DNA of 60,051 nt. It comes from Halothiobacillus sp. (GTDB taxonomy: Bacteria > Pseudomonadota > Gammaproteobacteria > JAAZVP01). Shown here piece after piece: positions 17,466 to 28,347 of this stretch. How positions within the stretch are numbered: position 1 is the stretch's first letter; every line of letters starts with the position of its first letter. The position numbers were made by a program, and so were the translations under genes. The notes under the pieces are model-generated. The model searched no databases and was not told the origin of the DNA. It saw nothing but the letters and a program-made list of their open reading frames with translations. The stretch covers positions 1 to 60,051 of the forward strand of contig JAAZVP010000008.1 in the NCBI GenBank assembly GCA_018623495.1. The letters run 5' to 3'.

Positions 17466-20348
17466 TCATTCGGCCATCACCTCGCCCCAGATGCGGCGCA
17501 CGCCCTCGCGGTAACCCGCGTATTCCTCGGGCCGGCCCACGGTGGGCTGGCCCTGCAAGGCCAGGCGATGGGTACGGTTGCGCAGGTCGCGGTAGGCGTC
17601 GATGAGCAGCTCGGCATCCGCGTCCGGCAGCAGGTCCTCGGCGGCCAGGGTCTGCAGCAGGCGGATGTTGTCGGTGTATTCGAGCAGCTTGGGGTGGTCG
17701 GCGGCGTGGGCCAGCACCAGGAACTGGACCATGAACTCGATGTCGGTGATCCCGCCCGGGCCGTGCTTGAGGTGGAACTGGCCCTCGCGGGCGGTATCGA
17801 GTTGCTGGCGCATGCGTTCGCGCATCCGGGTCACGTCGCGCAGCAGGGCCCCGCGGTCGCGGGGCTGGCCCAGCACCTCGGCGCGGATGCGCTCGAAGGC
17901 CTCGCGCAGATGCGGGCTGCCGGCCACCATGCGCGCCCGCACCAGGGCCTGGTGCTCCCAGGTCCAGGCGTCGTTCGCCTGGTAGAGCTCGAAGGCCCGC
18001 AGGCTGCTCACCAGCAGTCCCGCGGCCCCGTTGGGTCGCAGGCGCGTGTCCACCTCGTAGAGCACGCCGGCACGGGTACGCACGCCGAGGAAATGGATCA
18101 CCCGCTGGGCCAGGCGGGCGAAGAAACTGGCGTTGTCCAACGGCTTGGCGCCGTCGGTGTAGGCCTGCTCGCCCTCGCTGTCGTGGAGAAACACCAGGTC
18201 GAGGTCCGACCCGTACCCCAGCTCGATGCCGCCCAGCTTGCCGTAGGCGACGATCCCCAGCGAGGGATGGCGTGTCTCGCCGTCCACCCGGCAGCCGGGC
18301 CGTCCGTGACGGCGGCCGAGGATGCCCTCGGCAAGCCCCAGCACGCGCTGGATGATCACCTCGGCGATATCGGTGAGCCGGTCGGAGACCTGCATCAGGC
18401 GCATGGCATCGGCCAGGTCGGCGGCCGCCACCCGCAGCACGCTGCTCTGGCGGAAATGCCTGAGGGCGTCGAGCTGCTGTTCCTGGTCGTCGGGTTCGAT
18501 GCGCGACAGCGCGAGATCCAGTTCCTCCTCGAGCTCGGCCCGCTGCGGCGGGGCGTAGAGCGTGCGGGGATCGAGCAGCTCGTCGAGCAGGATCGGCTGG
18601 CGGGCGATCAGCTCGGTGACCCAGATGCTGTCGGCACACAGCCGCACCAGCTGGGACAGGGCCATGGGATTCTCCACCAGCAGGGCCAGGTAGACCGTGC
18701 GCCGGGCGATGGCCTGGATCACCTTGACCAGCCGTTCGAGGGTCTCCTCCGGGGCCTCGTTGCGCCCGGCGGCCCGCACCAGCAGCGGCATGAGCTGGTC
18801 CATGCGCCGGCGGCCCACCTCGGTCATGGCGCGGTAGGCATGGCCGGCGCGCACCTGCTCGAGCAATGCCTCGGCCCGGCCCGGATCGGCAAAGCCCATT
18901 TCCGCGAGCAATGCATCCGCCCGCGAGTCGGCCAGGGTGCCCCGCCAGAGCCGGTCCACCTCGGTCTCTTCCTCGTTCTCGGCCGCCTGCGGGGCGGCGA
19001 ACACCTGGCGAAAGTGCTCGTGGACCGTGGCCATCCACTCGCGCAGGCGGCTCTCGAAGGCGGGCCAGTCGGCGAATTCCATGGCGAGCGCCAGCCGGGC
19101 CCGCTCGGTCTCGTCCTCGGGCAGGGCCTGGGTCTGGCGGTCGTAGGCCATCTGCAGGCGGTTCTCGGCCCGGCGCAGGAAGTCGTAGGCGGACTTGAGC
19201 TCGCTCACCGCGAAGGCCGGCAGGTAGCCGGCCTCGCCGAGGTAATCCAGCACCGGCAACAGGCGCCGCCCCTGGAGCTCGTGCTCGCGGCCACCGCGGA
19301 TCAGCTGGAAGGCCTGGCCGACGAATTCCACCTCGCGGATCCCGCCCGGGCCCAGCTTGAGGTTGTCGGCCATGCCCTGGCGCTGGATCTCCTTCTCGAT
19401 CATCGCCTTCATCTCCCGCAGGCGGGCGAAGGCGCCGTAATCGAGATAGCGCCGATAGACGAAAGGCTGCAGGGTCTTGAACAGCTCCGCCCCGGCATCG
19501 CGGTCACCGGCGATCACCCGGGCCTTGATCAGGGCGTAGCGCTCCCATTCCCGGCCCTGGGTGGCATAGTAGGCCTCCATGGCGTCGAAGCTGAGCGCGA
19601 GCGGCGCGCCTTCCCCGTTGGGCCGCAGCCGCATGTCCACGCGGAAGACGAAACCGTCGGCGGTCTGCTGGTCGATCACCTGGATCAGGCGCTGGCCGAG
19701 CTTGGTGAAGAACTGCGAGTTGGCCAGCGGCCGGCGGCCGTCGGTCTCGCCCTCCTCGTCGAAGGCGAAGATCAGGTCGATGTCGGAGGAGTAGTTGAGC
19801 TCCTCGCCGCCCAGCTTGCCCATCCCCAGCACCACCAGGCCCTGGGCCTCGCCTTGCGCGTTGCGCGGCTGGCCATGACGCTCGGCGAGCCAGGCGTGCA
19901 GGCGCACGAGGGCGGCATCGACGCAGGCATCGGCCAGCCAGGACAGGCCGGTGAGGACCTCCTCGGTGCCGGCGAGACCGGCCAGGTCGCGCCAGGCGAT
20001 GCGCACCATCTCGCGGCGCCGGAAGCGGCGCAGGCGGGCCATCAGCTCCGCCTCGTCGGCCACCCCCTCGAGCTCGGCCTCCAGCCGTTGGCGGATCTCG
20101 CCCGGAGCGGTGAAGGCGCGCTCCAGGTCGCCACTGGCGAGCAGCGCCTCGAGCAGGCCCCGGTCGCGGCAGGCCTGGGCGACGAAGGGGCTCGAGCCCC
20201 ACACGTGGGCCAGGCTCTGCCAGGCCGCCCCCGCGTCCTGGAGCCGCCGGGCGGCGTCGGGACGCGCCTCGACCAGGGCCTCCCAGGCCTGTTCCACCTC
20301 GCGGGCCAGTGCCGCGGGCAGGCGGTCGATTCCGGGTATCTCGCTCAT
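17466..20348 (-). CDS. glnE: Bifunctional glutamine synthetase adenylyltransferase / adenylyl-removing enzyme
   Basis: 960 residues, as expected for GlnE. The N-terminal adenylyl-removing half has GKLGGEELNYSSDIDLIFAF, a nucleotidyltransferase motif with paired Asp. The C-terminal adenylyltransferase half repeats it as YGKLGGIELGYGSDLDLVFL. Both active sites look complete, and MRLRPNGEGAPL and TRLRPNGAAGLLV follow each. GlnE adenylylates glutamine synthetase and removes the AMP in response to PII state. The start (ATG 20348) is preceded by GAGGA; upstream in-frame codons lack family similarity. The glnE-ilvE order is common in gammaproteobacteria. Confidence 0.97.
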   Translation of the reverse strand: MSEIPGIDRLPAALAREVEQAWEALVEARPDAARRLQDAGAAWQSLAHVWGSSPFVAQACRDRGLLEALLASGDLERAFTAPGEIRQRLEAELEGVADEAELMARLRRFRRREMVRIAWRDLAGLAGTEEVLTGLSWLADACVDAALVRLHAWLAERHGQPRNAQGEAQGLVVLGMGKLGGEELNYSSDIDLIFAFDEEGETDGRRPLANSQFFTKLGQRLIQVIDQQTADGFVFRVDMRLRPNGEGAPLALSFDAMEAYYATQGREWERYALIKARVIAGDRDAGAELFKTLQPFVYRRYLDYGAFARLREMKAMIEKEIQRQGMADNLKLGPGGIREVEFVGQAFQLIRGGREHELQGRRLLPVLDYLGEAGYLPAFAVSELKSAYDFLRRAENRLQMAYDRQTQALPEDETERARLALAMEFADWPAFESRLREWMATVHEHFRQVFAAPQAAENEEETEVDRLWRGTLADSRADALLAEMGFADPGRAEALLEQVRAGHAYRAMTEVGRRRMDQLMPLLVRAAGRNEAPEETLERLVKVIQAIARRTVYLALLVENPMALSQLVRLCADSIWVTELIARQPILLDELLDPRTLYAPPQRAELEEELDLALSRIEPDDQEQQLDALRHFRQSSVLRVAAADLADAMRLMQVSDRLTDIAEVIIQRVLGLAEGILGRRHGRPGCRVDGETRHPSLGIVAYGKLGGIELGYGSDLDLVFLHDSEGEQAYTDGAKPLDNASFFARLAQRVIHFLGVRTRAGVLYEVDTRLRPNGAAGLLVSSLRAFELYQANDAWTWEHQALVRARMVAGSPHLREAFERIRAEVLGQPRDRGALLRDVTRMRERMRQQLDTAREGQFHLKHGPGGITDIEFMVQFLVLAHAADHPKLLEYTDNIRLLQTLAAEDLLPDADAELLIDAYRDLRNRTHRLALQGQPTVGRPEEYAGYREGVRRIWGEVMAE

Positions 20349-20376
20349 GCTCGTCCTCGTGCAGCGGTTTCTCGGG

Positions 20377-20886
20377 CTATCCCACCGTGTCGGCCCGGTC
20401 GGTCGCGGCCGGCCGGCGGCGGGGCGCAACGCGCCGCTCGATGCGCTCGATCACGGCGGCCTCGCGCAGCAGCCGGTCGAGGCCGACGGGGGCGTCGTCG
20501 GCGCGCGGCAGTTCCAGGTGACGCAACCGCGCCAGCCAGCCCTGCAGCCGCAGGTACTCGCGCCCGCCCAGGTGCGGTGCGGCGGCGTGCAGGCCGCGAT
20601 CGAGGTGGGCCCAGGCCTCCGCCCGCCCCCGGGCCAGCAGCAGCTGGCCGTAGGCCAGTTCCAGCCGCGCCGTCTCCACGGCGTCCGGGGCGGTGGCCGC
20701 GAGGCTCCGGTAGGCCGCTTCCGTCGGCTTGCCCGCCAGGCCCTCCAGCACCAGCTCGCGTACCCGCAATCGATGGCGCTGCAGCGCATCCGGGTGGGCC
20801 CGCAGCCGCTCGCGCACGGTCGCCAGCGCGTCGGCCCGGGCCGCGGGCTCGATGGGCCGGGCCTGCCAGTCGCCGAGGCCGGGCAT
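20377..20886 (-). CDS. Hypothetical protein, alpha-helical, unknown function
   Basis: 169 residues from an ATG at 20886 that overlaps the stop of the upstream gene by one base (ATGA). I do not recognise a family. The protein is rich in Ala, Leu and Arg with amphipathic helices; AYGQLLLARGRAEAWAHLDR and GREYLRLQGWLARLRHLELP resemble tetratricopeptide-like helix pairs but are too few to call. No signal peptide or membrane segment is seen. It lies between a conserved-looking 141-residue gene and glnE (28 bases to its start), so it may share the glnE transcript. Confidence 0.65.
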   Translation of the reverse strand: MPGLGDWQARPIEPAARADALATVRERLRAHPDALQRHRLRVRELVLEGLAGKPTEAAYRSLAATAPDAVETARLELAYGQLLLARGRAEAWAHLDRGLHAAAPHLGGREYLRLQGWLARLRHLELPRADDAPVGLDRLLREAAVIERIERRVAPRRRPAATDRADTVG

Positions 20887-21311
20887 CACTCCTCGGCGTA
20901 GCTGCGCTTGCAGATGGGGGTGTCGTCCGGGTGCTCGACGCTGCGGGCCACGGCATGCACCAGGTCGCTGATCTCGGCGCCGCTCAGCACGCCCATCAGC
21001 TTGCCCATGATCGCCGGATCGACCCGCGCCAGGGTGCGCCGACCGTCCTCGAGCTCCACGTGGATGCCGGCGACGCGCAGATCCTCCTCGCCGGTCTCGG
21101 CCTCGAGTTCCTCGCGGCTGTCGTCGAGCAGGCCGTCGTAGTAGGCGTCGATCTCGTCCCAGAGCGCCTCGTCGATCTCGTCGCTGATCCTGATGTTGCG
21201 AACGTGCTCGTTGACCGGGTCGGATTCCACCCGCGCGGACAAACCGCGCTGTTCGACGAAACGCTGGAAACGCTCGCAGGTGACGGGATCGAAGAAGATG
21301 TAGTCGAGCAT
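20886..21311 (-). CDS. Hypothetical acidic protein, unknown function
   Basis: 141 residues. It starts MLDYIFFDPVTCERFQRFVE and is rich in Asp and Glu (IDEALWDEIDAYYDGLLDDS). The middle part (VAGIHVELEDGRRTLARVDP, then AIMGKLMGVLSGAEISDLVHAVARSVE) suggests a small alpha/beta domain followed by a helix. No metal motif, signal peptide or membrane segment is evident. It is first of a leftward run leading to glnE and is coupled by a one-base overlap to the next gene. I cannot assign a function. Confidence 0.75.
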   Translation of the reverse strand: MLDYIFFDPVTCERFQRFVEQRGLSARVESDPVNEHVRNIRISDEIDEALWDEIDAYYDGLLDDSREELEAETGEEDLRVAGIHVELEDGRRTLARVDPAIMGKLMGVLSGAEISDLVHAVARSVEHPDDTPICKRSYAEE

Positions 21312-21325
21312 TCGCTCCTCCCTGA

Positions 21326-23316
<1,991 letters not shown>

Positions 23317-23387
23317 CCGCGCAAGGCGCGCATCGACAAGGCCCGGCAGGCTCCTGCCGGCCCCCGCCGGGCGCACCCGCCAACAAA

Positions 23388-23416
23388 AAGGCCCGCCGGT
23401 TTCCCGGCGGGCCTTT
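23388..23416. terminator. Bidirectional intrinsic terminator between aroE and soxD
   Basis: A 12-bp perfect stem (AAGGCCCGCCGG at 23388-23399 with CCGGCGGGCCTT at 23404-23415) around a TTTC loop is flanked by A-rich sequence on the left and T-rich on the right. It can stop both the rightward hemB-aroE transcript and the leftward soxC-soxD transcript. Confidence 0.88.
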
Positions 23417-23442
23417 CTTCATCCGGCGATGGCCGGTGACGA

Positions 23443-24129
23443 TCAGTCGCGCTTGGCCTTCTCGACCTCGCCGACGCTCACGTCGCCGATGACCGCCTTG
23501 CCCTTGACCTCGATTTCCTTGCCTGCATAGCAGTTCTTCATGCAGCGGTCGTTGTCGACGTCCGGGCGCGGATCGGTGTAGTACTGCTCTTCCATGGGCA
23601 TTTCGACGTTCTTGATGAACTCCGCGTCGATGGGCTCATCGGTCCAGCCGATCACCTCGGCCAGATACAGCACGTAGCCGGTGACCGCGTAGGACTGGTC
23701 GTCGCTCAGGCTGGCCGGCGCGAAGAACGGCATCGCGCGGCGGATGTAGTCGTACAGGGTGGGTGCGTGGCCCCAGAAGTTGTTGATGCCACGGATGCCC
23801 ACGGTGTCCTCACCGCTCTTGGCGGCCTCGATGAACTCCTCCTTGGGCGCGCCCAGCATCTTCGGGTAGCCCTTGGCGCCCTCGCCGAACTCGCCGTGAC
23901 ACATGGCGCACTGGGCGAGATAGATCTCTTCGCCCTGCATCAGGGTGCCGGAACCCTCGGGCAGGTTCTCACCGTCGAAGTAGACGCTGATGTCCCAATC
24001 GGCGATGGCCTTCTCGGTGACCGGCGTGCCCACGTTGGTCACTTCCTCCGCGGCAACCGGGCCGGCGGAGAGCGCCAGTGCGGCGGCGGCCCCGATGGCG
24101 CTCAGCTTAAACATATTTGACTTGGACAT
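23443..24129 (-). CDS. soxD: SoxD-like c-type cytochrome subunit of sulfite/sulfur dehydrogenase
   Basis: 228 residues with a Sec signal (FKLSAIGAAAALALSAGPVA, cleavage near AEE). One haem motif, CAMCH, lies near residue 73; GINNFWGHAPTLYDYIRRAM and PFFAPASLSDDQSYAVTGYV are typical of the SoxD/SorB cytochrome c family, with Met axial candidates in these segments. DRCMKNC near the C-terminus is an extra Cys pair. It accepts electrons from the molybdopterin subunit in the periplasm. It starts 23 bases inside the end of soxC and has an AGGT ribosome-binding site. SoxD proteins can have two haems; only one is seen here. Confidence 0.87.
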   Translation of the reverse strand: MSKSNMFKLSAIGAAAALALSAGPVAAEEVTNVGTPVTEKAIADWDISVYFDGENLPEGSGTLMQGEEIYLAQCAMCHGEFGEGAKGYPKMLGAPKEEFIEAAKSGEDTVGIRGINNFWGHAPTLYDYIRRAMPFFAPASLSDDQSYAVTGYVLYLAEVIGWTDEPIDAEFIKNVEMPMEEQYYTDPRPDVDNDRCMKNCYAGKEIEVKGKAVIGDVSVGEVEKAKRD

Positions 24130-25465
24130 TTTTCACCTCGCCGTTCTTCTCAACCTTCCAGACCTGAATGGCGTTCTTGTGGTAGATGCTGTTGGTGCCG
24201 CGCTTGGCCTTCAGCTGCTGCAGGGTCGGCTGCACGTAGCCGGTCTCGTCCTGCACGCGGCTCATCACCAAGGCCTCTTCGCCATTCCACTCCCAGGGCA
24301 GACGGAAACGGGTCAGGCACTTGCTCAGCACCGGCTCCTGGAGCTCGGCCTCGTGCCAGTTGCGACCCCCGTCCACGGAGACGTCGACGCGCTTGACCTT
24401 GCCGCGACCGGACCAGGCGATACCGCGGATCTCGTGGAAGCCCTTTTCCTTGAGACGCTTGTCCGGGCACGGGTAGGTGACCACGGAGTTCGCCTCGTTG
24501 ATCAGGGTGAACTGGCGGATCCGGCCGTCGGGCATCGCGTCGGTGTAGTGCCGCGTCTCCTGGTAGGTGACCAGCGGCTTGTCGGTGAACTTGATGCGGC
24601 GCAGGTACTTGATGGAGAGGTTGGCCTCGGTACCCGGGACCACCAGGCGCAGCGGGTAGCCCTGCTCGGGACGCAGCGCCTCGCCGTTCTGGGCGTAGGC
24701 GACGATGATGTCCTTGTAGATCTCGTCGGCGTCCGGCACCGGCTTGCCGAACTGGTCCTTGGCGCCGGGCAGCGGGATGGAACGCTGCAGGGCGGAACCG
24801 TCCATGCCCTCGGCGTAGAACCAGGTGGCATCCGGGCTCACGCCCAGGTATTCCATCAGGGTGGTCAGCTTGACGCCGGTCCACTCGGAGCAGCTGAGCA
24901 TGCCGTGGGTGAACTGCATGGAGTCCATCTGCACGCCGCGCCACTCCATCGCGCCGTTGGCCGGGCACTCCATGAAGTGGATCTTGGAGGTCTGCGGCAT
25001 GCGCTTGAGGTCCTCGACGGTGAAGACCATGGGCTTCTCGACCATGCCGTGGACCGCCATGCGGTGATCCTTGGGATCGATGTCGACGGCGCCGGAGTGA
25101 TAGCGCTCGAAGTGCAGGCCGTTGGGCGTGATGATGCCCTCGAGGTCCTGGAAGGGGGTGAAGCTGATGGAGGCGATGGTGTCCGCCGTCAGCCACTCCA
25201 CGTTACGACGCAGCACGTGCGACTCGTACTTGGAAGGCTTGCCGTAGGGAACGCTGACCACGCCCCGGCCCAGCTGCTTGACGCGCGGGGGCTCGATGGG
25301 ATCGGTGATCTTGTCCTTGGCCTGGGCGCCGGCGCTGCCCGCCAAGACGGCACCGCCGGTGAGGGCAGCACCCTTGCGGAGGAACTTACGACGGCCTTCG
25401 GAGGCCACCTTTTCTTCCGCAGCAGTCACGCGCGGCGACTGGGTGTCGTTGAATTTGTCTGACAT
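24107..25465 (-). CDS. soxC: SoxC-like molybdopterin subunit of sulfite/sulfur dehydrogenase
   Basis: 452 residues with a twin-arginine signal (RRKFLRKGAALTGGAVLAG), so it is exported folded. In the sulfite oxidase-type Moco domain, HFMECPANGAMEWRG holds the expected Mo-ligand Cys (about residue 167). MLSCSEWTGVKLTTLMEYLG is characteristic of SoxC. The C-terminal dimerisation domain follows (KVKRVDVSVDGGRNWHEAEL). With SoxD it oxidises sulfite or SoxY-bound sulfane sulfur. No other sox gene is in the window, so an independent sulfite dehydrogenase role is possible. It has an AGGAG site before the ATG and is transcribed away from moaE. Confidence 0.92.
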   Translation of the reverse strand: MSDKFNDTQSPRVTAAEEKVASEGRRKFLRKGAALTGGAVLAGSAGAQAKDKITDPIEPPRVKQLGRGVVSVPYGKPSKYESHVLRRNVEWLTADTIASISFTPFQDLEGIITPNGLHFERYHSGAVDIDPKDHRMAVHGMVEKPMVFTVEDLKRMPQTSKIHFMECPANGAMEWRGVQMDSMQFTHGMLSCSEWTGVKLTTLMEYLGVSPDATWFYAEGMDGSALQRSIPLPGAKDQFGKPVPDADEIYKDIIVAYAQNGEALRPEQGYPLRLVVPGTEANLSIKYLRRIKFTDKPLVTYQETRHYTDAMPDGRIRQFTLINEANSVVTYPCPDKRLKEKGFHEIRGIAWSGRGKVKRVDVSVDGGRNWHEAELQEPVLSKCLTRFRLPWEWNGEEALVMSRVQDETGYVQPTLQQLKAKRGTNSIYHKNAIQVWKVEKNGEVKNVQVKYV

Positions 25466-25830
25466 TGCTCACTCCTGCACGTTGGCAATCACTACTGGCG
25501 TAAGGAGAACCTTACCCGGAAGCGGGCCGCCGACGCGGCGGCCGTTCCCAAGAACCGGTCCGCACTCCGGTCCTTCCCGGTACTCGACGAACGTCGAGCT
25601 CGGGCACCAATCTGGCTAGCCCGATAGTCTCTCGCCGGGCAATGGCTGATTCAATAAGAATTTTTTTACCCTCGATAAACAGGCTTACCATTGCCGCGAG
25701 AAGAGGCTAACCGAAGATTACAATATCAGCAATCACTAATGCATATGCCGCATCAACACCCCGCCGCGCTTTTGTCATCCCGTGCGCGCGGTGGTGAAAT
25801 GACGCCGCAGGCAACCCCGGAGCCCCGCCC
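25466..25830. promoter_or_regulatory. soxC-moaE divergent intergenic region with a long inverted repeat
   Basis: These 365 bases hold no gene. The part from about 25610 to 25760 is much more AT-rich than its surroundings. Within it CTCGC-CG-GGCAATGG (25631-25645) pairs with CCATTGCC-GCGAG (25688-25700): 13 base pairs with a 2-base bulge, enclosing an AT-rich 42-base loop that contains a run of seven T. Promoters for both the soxCD and moaE operons must lie here; a TACAAT near 25717 is a weak -10 candidate for moaE. Confidence 0.5.
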
Positions 25831-26295
25831 ATGATCCGAGTACAGACCGAGGCCTTCGACGTCGGCCACGAGACCACCCGCCTCCACCGGGGCCACCCCG
25901 GCGTGGGCGCCGTGGCGACGTTTCTGGGCACCGTTCGCGACATCAATGCCGAGCACTCGGTTTCCGCCATGACCCTGGAGCACTACCCGGGGATGACCGA
26001 GAAGGCACTGGAGGCCATCGAGGCCGAGGCCCGCGAGCGCTGGGCGCTCGACGGCGTGACGGTGATCCACCGGGTCGGCCCGCTCGAACCGGGCGACCCC
26101 ATCGTCTTCGTCGGGGTGGCCAGCCGCCACCGCGGCGAGGCCTTCGCCGCCTGCGAGTTCATCATGGATTTCCTCAAGACCCGCGCCCCCTTCTGGAAGA
26201 AGGAACAGACGCCCGCGGGCGCGCGCTGGGTGGATGCCCGCGAGAGCGACGAGACCGCCCTGGCCCGCTGGCGCGAGGAGGACCCGACATGCTGA
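25831..26295 (+). CDS. moaE: Molybdopterin synthase catalytic subunit
   Basis: 154 residues, typical of MoaE. VGAVATFLGTVRD, LEHYPGMTEKAL, HRVGPLEPGDPIVFVGVASR and HRGEAFAACEFIMDFLKTRA are family motifs, and the catalytic Lys lies in FLKTRAPFWKKE. With MoaD it inserts the dithiolene sulfurs into cyclic pyranopterin monophosphate. No moaD is visible in the window. It overlaps moeA by 7 bases and is transcribed divergently from soxC, a Moco enzyme. Confidence 0.96.
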   Translation: MIRVQTEAFDVGHETTRLHRGHPGVGAVATFLGTVRDINAEHSVSAMTLEHYPGMTEKALEAIEAEARERWALDGVTVIHRVGPLEPGDPIVFVGVASRHRGEAFAACEFIMDFLKTRAPFWKKEQTPAGARWVDARESDETALARWREEDPTC

Positions 26296-27473
26296 CCGTG
26301 GAACAGGCCCTGGAAACCCTGCTGGCCGACGCCGCCCCGCCCGACCGGCCCGAGACGGTGCCGCTCGCCGCGGCACGGGGCCGCGTGCTCGCGGAGTCGG
26401 TCACCGCCGACGCCGACATACCCGGCTTCGACAACTCTGCCCTCGACGGCTATGCCCTGCGAACCGGCGACCTGCCGGCCACCGGCGGGCGCCTGCCCGT
26501 GAGCCAGCGCATCCCCGCGGGCACGGCCGCCGAACCCCTGGCCGCCGGCACGGCCGCGCGGATCTTCACCGGCGCCATGGTCCCGCCGGGCGCCGATGCC
26601 GTGATCGCCCAGGAATGCACCACCGCCGGGGACGACTCGGTGCTCGTCCCCGAGCCACCCGCACCCGGTGCAGCCATTCGCCACGCCGGCCACGACATCC
26701 CCGCCGGCCGCACGGTCCTGGAAGCCGGCCACCGGCTCCGTCCCCAGGACATCGGCCTGGTCGCCTCGCTGGGGCGTGCCGAGGTCCGGGTACACCGCCG
26801 GCTGCGCGCGGCCGTCTTCACCACCGGCGACGAGCTCCTCGAACCCGGCGAGCGGCCGTCGCCGGGCCGCATCTTCGACGCCAACGGCCCCATGCTGGCC
26901 GCCCTGCTGGATTCGGTCGGCGTGGCAGTGGCCGACCTCGGCCGCGTCCCCGACACCCTCGAGGACACCATCGAGACCCTGGAGCGGGCCGCGGACGCGG
27001 ACGTCATTCTCACCACCGGTGGCGTCTCGGTGGGAGAGGAGGACCACATCCGCCGGGCCGTGGAACGCCTGGGCGAGATCCGCGCCTGGCGCGTGCGCAT
27101 GAAACCCGGCAAGCCGCTGGCCTACGGCCGGGTGGGCGACACGCCCTTCCTCGGCCTGCCGGGCAACCCGGTCTCGGCCTTCGTCACCTTCGGTCTGTTC
27201 GCCCGTCCCTTCCTGCTGGCCTGCCAGGGGGTTCGCGACACCCGGCCCCTGGTGCTGCCGGCCATCGCGGGCTTTTCCCACCCCGCCGGGGAGCGCCGCG
27301 AATACCTGCGCGCCCGCCTGCAGGGCGGCCGCCTGGCGCTCTATCCCAACCAGAACTCCGGGGCGCTGTCCTCCACCAGCTGGGCCGAAGGCCTGGCCGT
27401 CGCCCCCGAGGAAAGGCCCGTTGACCCGGGCGACCCGGTCGATTTCATTCCGTTCGCCGCCTTGCTGAACTGA
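26289..27473 (+). CDS. moeA: Molybdopterin molybdenumtransferase
   Basis: 394 residues. It has FDNSALDGYALR, RIFTGAMVPPGADAVI, FTTGDELLEPG, FDANGPMLAALL and the MoeA/MoaB core TTGGVSVGEEDHIR. MKPGKPLAYGRVG and FLGLPGNPVSAFVTF follow. MoeA inserts molybdate into adenylylated molybdopterin to finish Moco. It overlaps moaE and precedes moaC by 12 bases. Confidence 0.96.
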   Translation: MLTVEQALETLLADAAPPDRPETVPLAAARGRVLAESVTADADIPGFDNSALDGYALRTGDLPATGGRLPVSQRIPAGTAAEPLAAGTAARIFTGAMVPPGADAVIAQECTTAGDDSVLVPEPPAPGAAIRHAGHDIPAGRTVLEAGHRLRPQDIGLVASLGRAEVRVHRRLRAAVFTTGDELLEPGERPSPGRIFDANGPMLAALLDSVGVAVADLGRVPDTLEDTIETLERAADADVILTTGGVSVGEEDHIRRAVERLGEIRAWRVRMKPGKPLAYGRVGDTPFLGLPGNPVSAFVTFGLFARPFLLACQGVRDTRPLVLPAIAGFSHPAGERREYLRARLQGGRLALYPNQNSGALSSTSWAEGLAVAPEERPVDPGDPVDFIPFAALLN

Positions 27474-27485
27474 GGAACCCACCCC

Positions 27486-27986
27486 ATGACCCGACTCACG
27501 CACATCGACGAAACCGGCGCGGCCCGCATGGTGGACGTCGGCGCCAAGGACGACACCGAGCGCACCGCGGTGGCCCGCGCCTTCGTCCGCATGCAGCCCG
27601 AGACCCTGGAAATGATCACCGAGGGCGGCTTCGAGAAGGGCGACGTGCTGGGCGTGGCCCGCATCGCCGGCATCCAGGCGGCCAAGCGCACCGCCGACCT
27701 CATCCCCCTGTGCCATCCCCTGATGCTCACCCGGGTCGAGGTGGACCTCCAACCCGTCACCGACGCCAGCTGCGTGGCCGTCACCGCGACCTGCGCCCTG
27801 CGCGGCAAGACCGGCGTGGAGATGGAGGCGCTGACCGCCGCCTCGGTGGCGGCCCTCACCGTCTACGACATGTGCAAGGCCGTCGACCGGGGCATGATCA
27901 TCGACGACCTGCGGGTGATCGAGAAGCGCGGCGGCAAGTCCGGCCACTGGCGCCTGGAGGGCGAGGCGCTGGAAAACCTCGACTGA
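27486..27986 (+). CDS. moaC: Cyclic pyranopterin monophosphate synthase
   Basis: 166 residues. [52 protein letters not shown] and [11 protein letters not shown] are the standard MoaC motifs; the catalytic Lys pair is present, including [10 protein letters not shown] near the end. It converts the MoaA product, 3',8-cyclo-GTP, to cyclic pyranopterin monophosphate. It ends the moaE-moeA-moaC run, and 361 bases then separate it from moaA. Confidence 0.97.
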   Translation: MTRLTHIDETGAARMVDVGAKDDTERTAVARAFVRMQPETLEMITEGGFEKGDVLGVARIAGIQAAKRTADLIPLCHPLMLTRVEVDLQPVTDASCVAVTATCALRGKTGVEMEALTAASVAALTVYDMCKAVDRGMIIDDLRVIEKRGGKSGHWRLEGEALENLD

Positions 27987-28347
27987 TCCCCGGCGATCCG
28001 CGCGGTTTTCCGCCAGGCGCTATGTTTTCCCTTGCATAACGCCCGCCACTCGCCTATCGTTATGTTTCCCGGGGAACAGCGCCCGCTCCTGCACGTTGGC
28101 GATCCGCACCTTGCTCCCCGGCATGGCACGGACTGACCGCCCCGGCCGGCCGCACCCGGCCGGGGCCAGGGCAGGCCCCGCGACCCCCATCCAGGGGATG
28201 GGCAGGGTTTCTGCCCGCGACTTCGGACAACGCAAGCGGCTGCCCGGCGCCACCGGGGCCACCGGCGGCGCCGGGGACAAGCGGCCTTTGGGTCGCTTCG
28301 CCGGTTGCTGCATTATCAAACGCTAATATTCCAATCGGGTGCGGTCC
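27987..28347 (+). promoter_or_regulatory. moaC-moaA intergenic region
   Basis: This 361-base stretch between two genes of one pathway contains no believable gene. Near its start are three CGYTATG-type boxes (28018-28064, listed separately). A GC-rich hairpin-prone block covers about 28139-28290 (for example CCCCGGCCGG with CCGGCCGGGG near 28140-28166). The last 40 bases are AT-rich with TAATAT at 28324, a weak -10 for moaA. The length suggests moaA has its own promoter or leader. Confidence 0.5.
28018..28064. promoter_or_regulatory. ModE-like repeated boxes upstream of moaA
   Basis: CGCTATG (28018-28024) and CATAACG (28035-28041) form an inverted pair with a 10-base spacer. A second CGTTATG (28058-28064) starts 40 bases after the first. 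The first and third continue alike, as CGYTATGTTT(T)CCC, so they are direct repeats about four helical turns apart. ModE operators of enterobacteria contain a similar GTTATAT/ATATAAC symmetry. Assignment to ModE or another molybdate regulator is inference from similarity and context. Confidence 0.4.

Noticed and set aside
25640-25830. A Moco riboswitch before moaE
   Set aside because: The position is right and there is a stem, but I could not match the conserved core of the Moco motif by eye. A covariance-model search would decide.
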